Positions 22,310 through 34,450 of a stretch of DNA of 64,000 nt are shown in pieces; within the stretch, counting starts at the first letter, position 1; each line of letters starts with the position of its first letter. The DNA lies in the NCBI GenBank assembly GCA_029959085.1, contig JARWIR010000003.1, positions 30,953,505 through 31,017,504 of the forward strand, read 5' to 3'. The stretch is from Nemophila menziesii. Taxonomy: Eukaryota; Streptophyta; Magnoliopsida; Boraginales; Hydrophyllaceae. A program made the position numbers and the translations under genes. The notes beneath the pieces are model-generated. The model was not told the origin of the DNA and searched no databases. It was given only the letters and a program-made list of their open reading frames with translations.

Positions 22310-23845
22310 AGACCCCCAACTTAAAGTTGTGTTGTCCCGATATAATAAAGATAAAAACAAAGGGAAGTCTCTAAGTACACACCTAAGTCAATTAAGCACA
22401 GTGAGAATAAGATAGCAGAATATATAAAATAGACTAAAAGCAAATACTCACAAACTAAATTGCATGTACACTTTTCATACTCACAATCAACACGGTTCAC
22501 ATTCAAGATCGGATTAGCTTTGCAATGCGCGAAGGAGAGGTTTTCCACTTAGCTTACCAAGAAGGTTATGGATTGTTCATCGAGCTTTATCAGTAACCAA
22601 AGATCCATCTAACTACTCTATAACGACTCAATCACTTCTAGATCACATAACAAAGAATCAAAAGGTCTTTAGGGTTGTAATGTTGGATTAGGGACGGTAT
22701 GATAGTATATTTGGATAATTTAAAGTGAGCTTTTGGCTCTCTCCTCACTAACCATCAACGAATCTCCCTAGAGCTTGAGTTACTCTCATAAAGTGTTCTC
22801 ACTCAACCCAATTATTGATGCACTAATTAGCAACCCCAATAATCCAATATAAAGCATAAAGATGATCACATAAAAATTCTACTTTGCCGGTCCAAAATTT
22901 TTTGATCTTTTCATTTCAAATTTTTTTCTTTTCTTTTGTAATATAGCTATGACTCTCTTTTTGATGTGAGATATAATGCTATTCTTTTATCACATTTTTT
23001 TTCTTTTCATAACTTTTTTTCATTCACTTTTACCCTGGCAAAGGGTTACATATTAAAACAGTGGATCATCATCAATAATAAGAATAGAGCACAATTAATA
23101 AACCCAAAAATCCCAACCCAATAATATTTCCCATAATGGTGGACCCACCACCCCAAACTCAAGCTCTAAAACAACTGTCTATGCATCACGATTCGAGTGC
23201 AGGTCATATGGAAAAGTCCTAAAATATAAAGGGATATGGTTTATAATATGGCTAAATAAAAAGGCTTTAGAAAGGATAAAAGAGGCTGATAATGATATAA
23301 ATATAATAAATGGACAGCAAGCTAAAAGTCAACAAGGGGCTTATCAAAGAACCGCCTTAATCAGTTTCTAAACTATGTAATTTCGTCATTCTCTTACCTT
23401 TAGAACGTTTATTAAATGGGTTTATCAACTCGCTCGGATCTCACTGCCTACACACCACTCAAGACTCCCTAAGATCAAACATACTTCTACCGCATTTCTT
23501 ACTAATCTTTTCTTTACTATAAATTTTTGTTTCCTATTCATACTCAAAAGCATACAAAATAAAACAGCTCATAAACATATCACTTTCTATCATTAACTCA
23601 CTAAGCTTATGCTTTCAAGCTATTAAGCACTCTACATCTGACTCATATGTATCAAAATGTGTAATTTCTTCCAACAACAGTAAAATCACATAAAAATGGA
23701 GATGAGAGACAAGGAATACCCATATCCCCAACTAAAAAATGAGGCGTGTCCCCATGACTCGAAAAATACTCAATAAATAAATTAAAAACAAGCAAATAAA
23801 GCATATACAGAATTGGTAAGGAAGAAAGAGAACATACTCTCGAGG

Positions 23846-25020
23846 CTATTGCCTCGCGTTATAAACATCCAAGATATGATTTACTGGATCTTTCGCTAAA
23901 CCGCACTTTAATTTCTCCAGGAGTGTCATGATGTGTACTTGATCAGCTTTGATTTGTGCCACATCATCGACCAAGACGGTTTGAGCTACTTCAACTTTAT
24001 TTAATCGCTCCTCTACCCTTTCTCTCCAAATACGATCCTCTTCTTTTGATTCATCGTGTGGAGGTTTCTTAACTCCTGCTTCTATTAAAATAGTCTTGAT
24101 CCAATTACTATCGATATTATTGCCTGTCTTATACATTAGTTTCTCTTCTTCACCCAGAATTACATTCGCTTTTCGTACAAGGCATGTGATCATGGTAGGA
24201 TATTTCACATTAAATAACGTAAGGGGAGAGACCAAAAATGTCATCACATCCTCAAATATCAACTGTGCCACATCTACTTCTTCCCCTCTTAAAATACAAT
24301 TAAAAAAGAAGGCGTTTCTCTTAGTTACATCCGAAGTTCGCGTGTTTCCAAAGGCGTCTGGTGTGAGAAAATTATGCCAAACTCTAGTATTCGCTTGAAG
24401 ATATTTTTAAGGCCATGGTGCCTTAAATTCTCCTTGTGTGACTTTACTTTCTCTTCATCTAATACATGCTTGAAAATTTGATTCCAATAGAAAATCTTGA
24501 TATTTTCCACCGCTTCTCTAAACTTACATGGTCCAACCAATTTCTTGAACTGGAAGTGGTTTCTAATCCCTTCAACTTTAAATGGAACTAACTTCCCTCT
24601 AACTGGAACACGACCTTCACTATCCAGGCTAAAGAGGCCTAAATAGAACTCGGAAACTAACTCCATACATCTCATCATGAATGTAGACCAACCCAATATA
24701 TCTCCCATATCTAGAGATCTCTTCTAATCACCTTCTCCAACTTCTTTTTCAAATACTTATTCACGAGCAAAGGGCAGTTCCAATAAATTTTTCTTTGCGG
24801 AAGCTAACAAGGCCTTTGAAGCTTCTTTCATCTCGGGCATATGAATCTCTATTTGTAGAGGTTGTGGTGTCTTATCCTTGAAAGTTGTAACGTTTCTGCT
24901 TGTTGAGTTTACCACAACGTGCTTTCCTCTATTCTCTTGACCTTTTTCACCCTTTTTCTTTATAGTAGAACTTGAAATTTTCTCAATTGTCTTCTTCTCA
25001 GTAGACCCCGAACCTTATTT
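23846..25020 (-). pseudogene. Plant-transposon protein ORF of element D, broken
   Basis: A basic N-terminal part (about 25015-24760) includes EKKTIEKISSSTIKKKGEKG and MPEMKEASKALLASAKKN. The body (24708-24325) includes ILGWSTFMMRCMELVSEFYLGL and VRGKLVPFKVEGIRNHFQF. The C-terminal part (24271-23846) runs MAQLIFEDVMTFLVSPLTLF to a coiled-coil segment (EERLNKVEVAQTVLVDDVAQ) and ends at 23846. Stops and frame changes separate the parts. Order and motifs match element C. The molecular function of this family is not established. Confidence 0.6.
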
Positions 25021-26100
25021 TGATTCTTCTATCATTAACTTGCAAAAATTATGCTTTTGGGGGACATTCATACGTTCTACACCGATACCCATATATCAGT
25101 GGTGATAGGATGGTTGATCATTCTGAGACACTTGTTTCACAATGTAAGTTCTTCTCATGTTTACCTAAATCAAGTTCATATCATGAATTTTCATTGGTGA
25201 TTTTACCGGCTCGTACTAAACTTGAAGACAATTTAAAAGATCTAAAACTTGCACATGATATTGTTACTATTCAATCAAAGTGTTCTTTAACACTTTATGC
25301 TATTGAATGTAAGTAAGTAAGTCACTATATTTGTAGGTCGTTTATAGGGAATATAAAAATTAACTAACTTTTTTTGGTTATTCTTTCAAGTTGACCCGCG
25401 ATACCGTTGAGATTGTACAAGAAGGTGTTAACTTATGAGTTGCAGTTATAAGAGTGGTCCAAAAATTAGAAATCCTTCTTACTCCATCGTGAGTCTTACA
25501 TGTTCTCTTTCCTTGTTTATATTCGAAATCATTGCCAAATTAATTTTGTGACTTTAATTACATTGTTTCTTAACAATCTGAAATGTCGGATGTATTTTTG
25601 AACATTTTTTAAACTATGAGGGTGTAAATTAATATGAAATTCTATGTATGCATGGAAAGGATGGTGGGTGCACTCATAGTAACTGGGGCAGTAGTCGGAG
25701 CAGTTACGGATTGCCAGAGCACTTCTAGTGACCCAAACGGTAGATATCCAGGGAGTATAGCCGTCAAGTACAACTCCTACTTGAATGTCTCACTCGCCAT
25801 CCATCTAACCTCCCTAATGCCTTAGTAGAGAATGAACCCTCAAAAGGTTCAGCAAATCAAGAACTTGGAAAATCGTGAATAGTATGTTTAACATACATCT
25901 AAAGGCTACATTAACCGGTATAAGAAATGTTGCTTATAAGGATTTATCATATGTTTAGAAATTAATTAATTTAAGGTACAACCTCGTAACGGTTTAATTA
26001 TTCTTTAATTTGAATTGGCCGCCACTTGTTTGGTTGGGGAGCCAATCACAAAGAGATATTAATTTAGAATCTGAAACAATATTTAATTTGAATTTTTTTA
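25021..26100 (+). pseudogene. Unidentified decayed host-gene-like fragment
   Basis: Exon-like open stretches are present but no family is recognised. 25020-25316 contains EFSLVILPARTKLEDNLKDL...AHDIVTIQSK. About 25385-25480 contains DTVEIVQEGVN and VVQKLEILLTPS. 25634-25825 contains MVGALIVTGAVVGAVTDC...GRYPGSIAVKYNSYLNVSLAI. AT-rich intron-like sequence separates them. The stretches look like exons of one gene but lack a clear start, and the frame is broken at places. Confidence 0.3.
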
Positions 26101-26104
26101 TAAT

Positions 26105-26401
26105 TTAAATTTTTAGCGGCAACAATCAATAAATACGACACGTTGCCACTATTGTATTATAACTTATTTTTATTAAACCTTTAGCCCTGGCACAGTTGCT
26201 GTTGCTGCAATTAGCGTCGTCGAAAAAAAAAGACAATAGAAGCAAAAATAAGTAATATGGCGCAAAAAGTGGTATATTTAAAGACGAATCTATTACAATG
26301 ACTAATTAGCGGCAATATGTTGCTGCTAATGCCTAATAACAGCAAAATTAAAATCTTTAATAATGAATTTAATCGCCTAATAACCTTTCTTGTATACAGT
26401 G
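26105..26401. mobile_element. CACTA-type MITE remnant
   Basis: It contains the GCGGCAA / TTTAGCG subterminal motifs of the 2992-3320 element and ends ...TTTCTTGTATACAGTG, a slightly altered version of that element's right end (TTTCTTGTAGTG). The left terminus cannot be recognised. Confidence 0.5.
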
Positions 26402-26418
26402 GTTACCTTGAATTTTTA

Positions 26419-28993
26419 GGGGGTGTATTCAATTGAGAATTTGGTGGATTTTTTTGGATTTTAAAAAGTCTATAGACTTTGCAAATTTTATGGCTTGTTT
26501 TAGATTCTGACCGATTCTGACGGATTCTTTATAAATCTTATATAGAGTTGAATGGATTTTTGTAAATCCTTTATATATTTTGATAGAGTTTGACATACAA
26601 TTTTTTTTTTACAAGAATTTAAACTAATGTACTTTTAAACAAATTGAATATCGAACTTATATTTTTACATACATATTATGAAAAATTAAATTTTACTATT
26701 TTCATGTTTATTATCTGAAAAAGTTGAATTACAATAAAATGTGGTTAATGGCAACGGAAGTCATTTAATCAATAATATAACCTATCAAAGTATATAAAAA
26801 TAAAGAAACAAATAAGTTATTTACACATCCATCTGGTCTTATGTTATACAAGGATCTTTACCAATGTGTTAGCGACTTTAAAAATATTCTTTAATGTTAA
26901 TCTCGCCGAATGAAAACAACTAAGTACTACTTGGAATTGTCGAAATAGGAGAATATGTCATACTTAATATGTTACACAATGTAACCACATGTTTCTTTCA
27001 GAACTATAGTTCTCAATGACGAAAAAATATTGGGTGAATTATATATAGGGTCTTAGAAACACTATTTCTTCTCTATAGAGTAGTGTCTTGAAAGTTGTTA
27101 TTCTTAGGGACCTCATTTTTTACAATAGTCTTTCCTACCCTTACTATCACTAAAAGACAAAAAGTGTGATGTCACTATTTCTCTCTCCTTTACCTACCAC
27201 TACCCACCTACCTCCAACCTCCAACCACCTACCACCGACCTCCGACCACCGACCTCCGACCTCCGACCACCAGTCACCGGTCACCGGAAAAAACATAGAG
27301 TACTCCGAGAAAAACATAGAGTGCTCCGAGAATTAAATGAATTAAACAAATACTCTAACGAATGAAATGAATACTCTATAAAAAAATTCAGAGTACTCTA
27401 TGAAATAGTCGGAGTACTCTAAAAAAAATTGGTGAGTATTTTAAACAATTAGAGAGTAATTTAAAAAAGCAATGAATCTACAATAAAAATAGTGAGTATT
27501 ATTCAGTTATTCAAAAAATTGTATTATTACACAATCAAGAAAAAAAAAATTCTATCTGGTTTGACCAGATCTAGATCTGGTCAACCTACTGAAAAAAAAA
27601 AAAAAAACTCAAAGCTTCTTCCCAAACCGGCGCCACCACCACCATAACAAGACCACCACCACTGAAATGGCTACACAACTTACACACTTCTTCGAACCAT
27701 CGGAGATCCAACGAAGCAGCGAAGAGGGAAGCTCCATGACTCCTTCGATCTGCAGATCTCTCCGGCGAAAACAAGCTGTAAACTCCGGCGAAAACACTGC
27801 TGGAGCTCGGCGAAAACACTACTGGATCTGCTCGTCCTGTCCCGGTGGTCACGAGCTCGCGAAAGGGAGATTTCCATGGCTGCTTCCATCTCCTCGCCAC
27901 CAACAGCCATGGCGGAACCAACAGCCTGGATTTCACGGATCTGTAACGAACTTCGATGTGATGCTGCGGTGGCCGGAGCTAGATGCTGCGATGCGATGCT
28001 GCGGTGGCCGGATTCCATGGCTGCTTCACGCGATGCTACGATTCCATGGCTGCTTCACGTGGTGCTGCGATTCCATGGCTGCTTCACACGAGGGGAGGAG
28101 AGAGAGATAGGGGAGGAGGGATATGGTGGTGGTGGTGGTTGTTTTCATGGGGGAGGATAGTGGTGGTGGCGGTTTGAGATATGGGGGAGGAGAGAGAGAT
28201 AGGGGAGGAGGGGAGGTGAGAGAATTATAATCTGAAAATTATAATTAGTGGGTTTCTAAAATAGTATATATAATTCTAAAAGGGTAGTAACGTAACAGGG
28301 GTTTTGGGGTTCATGTGTTAAAAAGTTGCTGAGGTCTTTAGTAAGAAGAGGCTCTAGGTGGGGGTGCTAACTCGAAGAGGGGGGTGTGGTCAAGACCCTA
28401 AGTGTCATTTTTTCAAAAATATTAGTCACGAGACAGCATTTTAGGTTCATTATTGTACTTAGTTGGATTCATATCATATATTGTAGCTCTACATGATTTT
28501 TTTTAATTGAACAATATCTCATGAGTTTATTTAACTGAATCAATCATCTTGCGTATAATTTTTTCATGTAAATATTTTAATTGATAACATGAATGAATTG
28601 ATACAATAATGTTACGGCTAATTTTTTCATGAAATTTTATTAATAATAATCGCACATGAAAAATATATCATAATTAATTTTTTTTAATTTTTTAGAAAAT
28701 AGTCTAAAAAGGAAATCCATCAAAATCTCTAGGTAAAATGATAGATTTTAAAATAAATTTTTTGTTCTTTGAAATCCTATGAAATCCAAAATAATCCATA
28801 GATTTTTGAATACCATCAGATTTTAAAGAGTTGTTTAAAATCCAGATTGAATACACCAAGATTTTAAAAGATCTTTTAGAGTCGTAATTGAATACACCAA
28901 GATTTTAAAATACTCTTTAGACTCTTAATTGAATACCTGTCAACTTTTAAAATCCAAAAAAATCCTATAGACTTTCAATTGAATACACCCACC
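26419..28993. mobile_element. PIF/Harbinger-like element with nested MULE
   Basis: The left end is GGGGGTGTATTCAATTGA and the right end complement is GGTGGGTGTATTCAATTGA. Both sides are flanked by TTA (26416-26418 and 28994-28996), the usual PIF/Harbinger target. Subterminal segments repeat 'GATTTTAAAA' and 'TTGAATACACC' near the right end. Without the nested element about 1.19 kb remain, with no transposase frame, so it is non-autonomous. Confidence 0.7.
27032..28414. mobile_element. Mutator-like (Pack-MULE-like) element, 1383 bp
   Basis: A 9-bp direct repeat AAAAATATT flanks it (27023-27031 and 28415-28423). The 31-bp ends form an imperfect inverted repeat sharing TAGGGTCTT and an ACAC at the same offset. 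The interior (27590-28200) is strikingly GC-rich compared with everything around it and has several overlapping open frames, the pattern of captured gene sequence in Pack-MULEs. I cannot identify the source. At 28010-28090 a ~30-bp unit containing TTCCATGGCTGCTTCAC is repeated in tandem. Confidence 0.7.
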
Positions 28994-29044
28994 TTAGTTT
29001 GGGTAGTAATTTTGTACTGTGTATAGAATCTTTTATTTTAATGA

Positions 29045-29215
29045 AAGAGTAATGTTAGGTATCACCCAAAAAGTGATTACTTAAATATCACCTTCTTAGA
29101 TGGTCCAATTAAATTGTTTCTTTTTCCTGATTACTTATTTTCTCTCACTTATATGAAACAGTTTAATTGGACCACATAAAAAGGTGATATTTGAGTGACA
29201 CCCAACATTACACTT
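29045..29215. mobile_element. Foldback MITE in the pectate lyase promoter, 171 bp
   Basis: The left end AAGAGTAATGTTAGGT pairs with the right end ACCCAACATTACACTT, and the two arms match over most of their length (ATATCACCTT, GGTCCAATTAAA). AATGA flanks both sides (29040-29044 and 29216-29220). The superfamily is uncertain. Confidence 0.75.
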
Positions 29216-29293
29216 AATGAAATCAATAGAAAAGAAAAAAGAATTTGGCAATACGGTGGGGAGATGCCATCCCGCATTGGCGCGATATATTCT

Positions 29294-29303
29294 CCTATAT
29301 AAT
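29294..29303 (+). promoter_or_regulatory. TATA box of the pectate lyase gene
   Basis: CCTATATAAT lies about 160 bp before the start codon; a start site near 29325-29335 would give a 5' UTR of about 130 nt. Position-based inference. Confidence 0.5.
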
Positions 29304-29461
29304 GATCACTTCATTCACACTTTCTCTTTGACTCTCTTTGTTTCCATTAATTTGTTCTTCATTTATACATCAAAAACCACATTCTAGATTGTAGGTAACT
29401 TAACACTTTCGTACATAAGAAGAGTGAAGCAAAGAGAGTAAAATAACTTATAACACCAACA

Positions 29462-32400
29462 ATGGCGGCTCCTGTATCTTTAAAATGTTTAACATTTTCT
29501 GTATTCTTTACACTTCTCTTCGTCAATTCAGATGCTATAAATAATAGGTATATTTCTAACATTATTTTTTGTGTAGATTTTTTGTTTAGCTCCTGAACGT
29601 AGAAACCCACATTCTCGACAATTCTTTTGTTTTAAATGGATATACCAGGATTTTAACGTGGTTTATTTTCAGAGCTGAAGAATTAAAGGGATACGAGGAT
29701 TCAAGAAATTCAACCATCACTATTGGGTAAGACTATACTTTTACTATCAACAATTTAGCTTCGGTTATACTGGTGAACAGAATTTACTTTCAAGAATATA
29801 AAACTCACTACAAGTAAAATCGTTAATAGAATCTCTTTAAACTAAAACGAGAATCAATCTCATAAATCATGCTGTTTAGAATTGATCACCACGGTCAATT
29901 TACATGTTTGGGAAGAAACTAAACGTACACAAGTTGGATCCGCAAGATCTTAACCGTTAATGTTAAAGTGTTCTACTGATTAAAATTTGTTAATATTGTA
30001 ACCTTTCTTAGGGTCGGTGATGAAGAAGTAAGGAACGAACATGCCGTGGAGCATCCTGAGGAAATAGCTTCAATGGTTGATAGGTAAGTATAATGTCGTT
30101 TATTTGTTTATTGTGAACAGAAGCATAAATAAATACTTTAGGTTGCTTATATAATTATGATTTGATCCACCCCCATAACTCATGTGGTTCATTTAATGAT
30201 CACATTGGTAGATGGAGTATAAGCTTATGAAAGATACCCTTCACAATCCGTACATTACCTACTAAACCATAAATTATTCTTCCATATATTGTTTTGCATT
30301 TTTTATCTATCAATTTATTTACTCTGTATAGGTGAAAATTGTTATTTTTCTATTTTCTAATACAAATAATGCTATATATCGCATTTCTTTCTTCATATTT
30401 GTATCACATTTTATATATTATTTTATGTATTATTTAAAGAAATAAAAAGAAAACCTTAATTAGAATAACAAAAAATATTATAATTGATATTTAAAACCAA
30501 CACACAAAAATTGATAATTGCTCTAATGGTTAGAATACTCTGTAATGATAAAAAAATTCTGAAATCAAATTTTATAAAAGTTAAATGGTTCCGAGTCAAG
30601 TAGTAGTTCTCAGATGTATTAAAATTAAATCAATATATAAAAAATGATATAAAAAAATGATATACATTTTTACACTTTTAATATAAAGAAGGCTATAAAG
30701 CCAATGATACTTTTAGAAACTAGTCGTTTTCATTATCAGGGTTATAATTCTCATGTAGAGTTGATCATCCATATCTATCACGTAGAGTTAAAATTGCTAT
30801 TAGTACGGTGTATTAGTATTGAAAACATAATGTACTAATATAATTTATTTTTTCAATATTAGAACATTATTTAATTTTGATAAAATATAACTAAAAAGGA
30901 TTTCAGAATTTTAGTTTTTTATAAATATTTGATGTTTATGGATTTATATATTATACTTTTATTTTACGCTCTAATTTTTAAATATGTTATATAGAGGTCA
31001 AGATTTCAATCTTGGTTTATTCCAAAATTTAAATGTTAGTAAATTTTATAATGTCACATTCAATCTACTTTGATTCTTAAAGAGTCAAACAAGTAGCCAT
31101 TTAACTATAGTACATACTACATACAACATAGCCTGAAAATATTTTAGATGCAAGACGACGACTCCTTTAAGTCTTAGTAGCGTATACTCAAACTTTTAGT
31201 TAATTTGATTACACTAAATTCTTTTGCTAACCTACTTCCTTTTTTTTATCTTAATTTTAGTTTAAGCAGAAAAGTAGATAGCCTCCATTCTCCCTCCCTT
31301 CACGTTTAAAAAAACTTACATAATTTATACCTCTTAACAAAATTATGAATCTACTTCCAGTTAATTTTGTTGTTTATAATCATTATTGGACTTATTTATT
31401 TAATGTTTATCAAAGCGTGTAGCATGTTTACTAAATATTTTTCACTCATTTGATTTATAATAATTCAAATTAATGGCCGACCTTAGCCTTAGCTTACACG
31501 CCCACATGCCTGACCTTTGTTGCAAGATCCGTAGTTCACGCATTAGATTAATTTCATGTCCCTTTTGTATTAGGATTTCAATAACTTTATATTCCATATA
31601 TATACTATATTGTTTGTGTCAAATTTGCTTACCTTTTCTTACCATTAGCATGTTACTAAGTTGTTTTGGTGAAGCCTTAAATGTGTGTCTTTATTTTTAC
31701 ATTTCTTTATTCCTAGAAAAGGAATAGATGGTTAGGGTCTTTTCATCACGAGGTCTACAGTAAATTTGTACTGCTCTTAGTACCTCTTCTTGTTAAGTCT
31801 ATTTTAGATGGACCGACCACTTCTTTTATCCATGTGATAGGCCCTACTTTTATTTCAATCCTTGCCATTTTTGTAAGATAGCGTTTTCCATGGGATTAGG
31901 GGAAGTACTATATAAATTAATATTACAATCTAATTAAATTATCTCAAGTGATCTAACGTATCACCTATCCATATTTGGTGTTTATATCGCACCAGCTAAT
32001 ATGCGAAAAGAAGGAGAAAATGCTCCGATCAACTTTTACTCTATTTGTTGATATCAGTCAAAAACCACAAATAGAATTTGTGATGTTAGATCATACAAGA
32101 ATTTCCCAAGTATATATCGGTTAAAAGTCAACATTGTGTCCTTGATTGAACTAGAAATGGCTATGAGATGGGTCGTCCATTGGTGTGTCTTGTTTGGGTT
32201 GTGACACGGTCATCTGTCTTGGCTCGTCAAAGGGTTTATTAAACTCGCGGACAAGCCACCTGTCTCAGCCTAAGGGCTCATTTGGTTCTCTAGACTAAAC
32301 TAAACTAAACTAAACGTGAAATGGGTAAATAAGAGAAATTAAGAGTAAAAGAAGGATAGGAGTAGTTATAAGTTAAAACAAAGTGTCCATGTCCGTAATC

Positions 32401-34377
32401 CGTATATATAGAGAGATAGATTTGGTTTCTGAATTTCCAGAGTGGCCATGAGCATAGAGCGATGGAGAGTCATGAAGATCCAAAAGATGAGGTTTGGCTT
32501 CTTCATTCAGGGTTGAAGGATGCAACAGCAGAAGCAGAAGCAAATGGCTAAAACTGACACACACCCATCACCTTCTTTAATGAACATCTTATGAGATGTG
32601 TGAGTGTGAGAGAGACTTCTTAAAAATTAAATATCTATCACCCCACCGACGCCATGCATGTGAAATCCTTTTGCCCCCACCTCTCATGCATTTATTTCTT
32701 TCTAACATATATGAATATAGATTTGTGTGTTGGGCCAAAACAAAGAAAAACAAGTTGGTGTGATTTCCGTATGAACCTCCGTATTCTTGTTTTTGGCCGG
32801 TTATCACATTAAATCCCGTGGCTTATGGCCCCCACATTCTTTATTTTCTCTATCCCATAGAGAAAAGCATTTCCCATGTCTGTCTAGTCGACTACACATA
32901 TGTGTAACTTACTTTGACGCATTTATATAGCGGTAGACCCATGTTCGGAGTTAAGTGCTACATCTGGGAACTCCATTTTTTACTGTCTTTCGAAAGTTTA
33001 TAATTTGGGTTAAAAAGAAAGTAATTATATAGTAATTTTTTATGAAACACGTATAATTAGTGAAAATTTCCATATTCACTTCACCTAATTACACTAAAGA
33101 TTGAATAAAAATTGTGATGTGCTCGCCATCATCCATATTAGATTTTAAACCTTTTTCAAATCACAAATTACTCAAAAAGAAAATTTAGGACCACATGTTG
33201 TGATAGTTTTTAACCATCTTTATAGAAAATTCCTAGATACAACCACCATGGTTAGGATTGTAAACGAGGCAAATCGAGTCGAATACTAGATGTACAGGCT
33301 TGTTGTTTAATTTCTCGAACTAAGCCGAGCCGAGCTCAAATTTAAATAAGCCGGGTCGAGACGAGTTTAAATTTAAAGGAGTCTGAGTTTTCAATGATCC
33401 AAATCAATAATGTTAAACTTGTTTGTTTAACTTATAGAACAATAATTTCTAGAGTTCGACCTCGAGTTTTTCCATGAACAATTTGTTTTTTTTTATGGTT
33501 GAAATTGGACTTTCATGATCAGTTGGTATTTGATGGAGTGTGTGGTATGAAATATGAAGTATAATATTGATGAAAAAGTAAATGTTTAAAGAAATTGAAA
33601 ATATCCAAGTTGATATTGAAGGTTTAATAATATATTTATAAGTAGATAATATATTAATTTATAATTCATAATTATAAATAAGTCTTTGACAAACGAGGTC
33701 GGGCGGGTTTGTTTATTTATCAAGTATAAATTGGAGCTTGAGCTTGAGTTTGTTTATATTCGAGTCAATTTTCAACGAGTTTAACTTCTTCAAGCCAAGC
33801 TCAAGTTGCTCGCGATCGACTTAGTTCACTTACAACTCTAACCACGATAGTAGTCATACATTGTACGATATCTATCATAGTTATATTGATATTTTGTGAT
33901 AGTAATATATTATGTGTAGCGTTAAACAGTTTTTCCTGTTTAATACTCTAATGCATTTTACAATATTCTAATTTTCTAGTTTAAACAAACTAGAAAATAT
34001 TACAAAATGCTAAAAAGTAAAATTTGAAGTTTTAAGAACTAAACAAGCCAAATTATGAAATTCTTTTATTTTGAATTTTTTTAGAAAATACAGAATTCTT
34101 TAAAAAATATTTAATTTTTAACTATTTAGATCGATAAGATACATGAATAGATCTTATTTGTTCTAACTAGAATGGTAAATAAACCAAGTCGTACATACTT
34201 TGTTCAAGTTCAGTTAAAATCAATTTTTCGTTCGAACTTAAACATTTAGAAATAACCTCAACTAAAATTTTGATTTAAATTCGATATTATAAAATAAACT
34301 CGTTTAAACTCATTTGTTAGTTTTTTATTTATATTTCTGAATTGAATTGTAGAATAATGTTTTATTTTATATTTATG

Positions 34378-34450
<73 letters not shown>

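Larger units (their letters stand above)
20844..25020 (-). mobile_element. Ty3/gypsy-type element D, 5'-truncated
   Basis: On the minus strand: plant-transposon protein (about 25020-23846), conserved 3' UTR (23840-22320), purine tract (GTTGGGGGTCT, 22320-22310) and LTR (22309-20844). Its LTR interrupts element C. At about 25020 it joins unrelated sequence, and no leader box, pol or 5' LTR follows. Confidence 0.7.

Noticed and set aside
25321..25345. CACTATATTTGTAGG as the left end of the CACTA-type remnant ending at 26401
   Set aside because: Flanking triplets do not match the right side (GTT) and the inverted repeat is too weak.
27586..28160. Several overlapping open frames on both strands
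   Set aside because: They result from the GC-rich insert of the MULE; none shows a domain or a convincing start. Kept only as part of the transposon.
32373..32807. Two short minus-strand frames in pectate lyase intron 3, one with a Leu-rich start resembling a small secreted peptide
   Set aside because: No recognised peptide signature (CLE, RALF, PSK, CEP, IDA checked by eye), no conserved mature peptide; the surrounding sequence also failed a by-eye check for common plant microRNAs.
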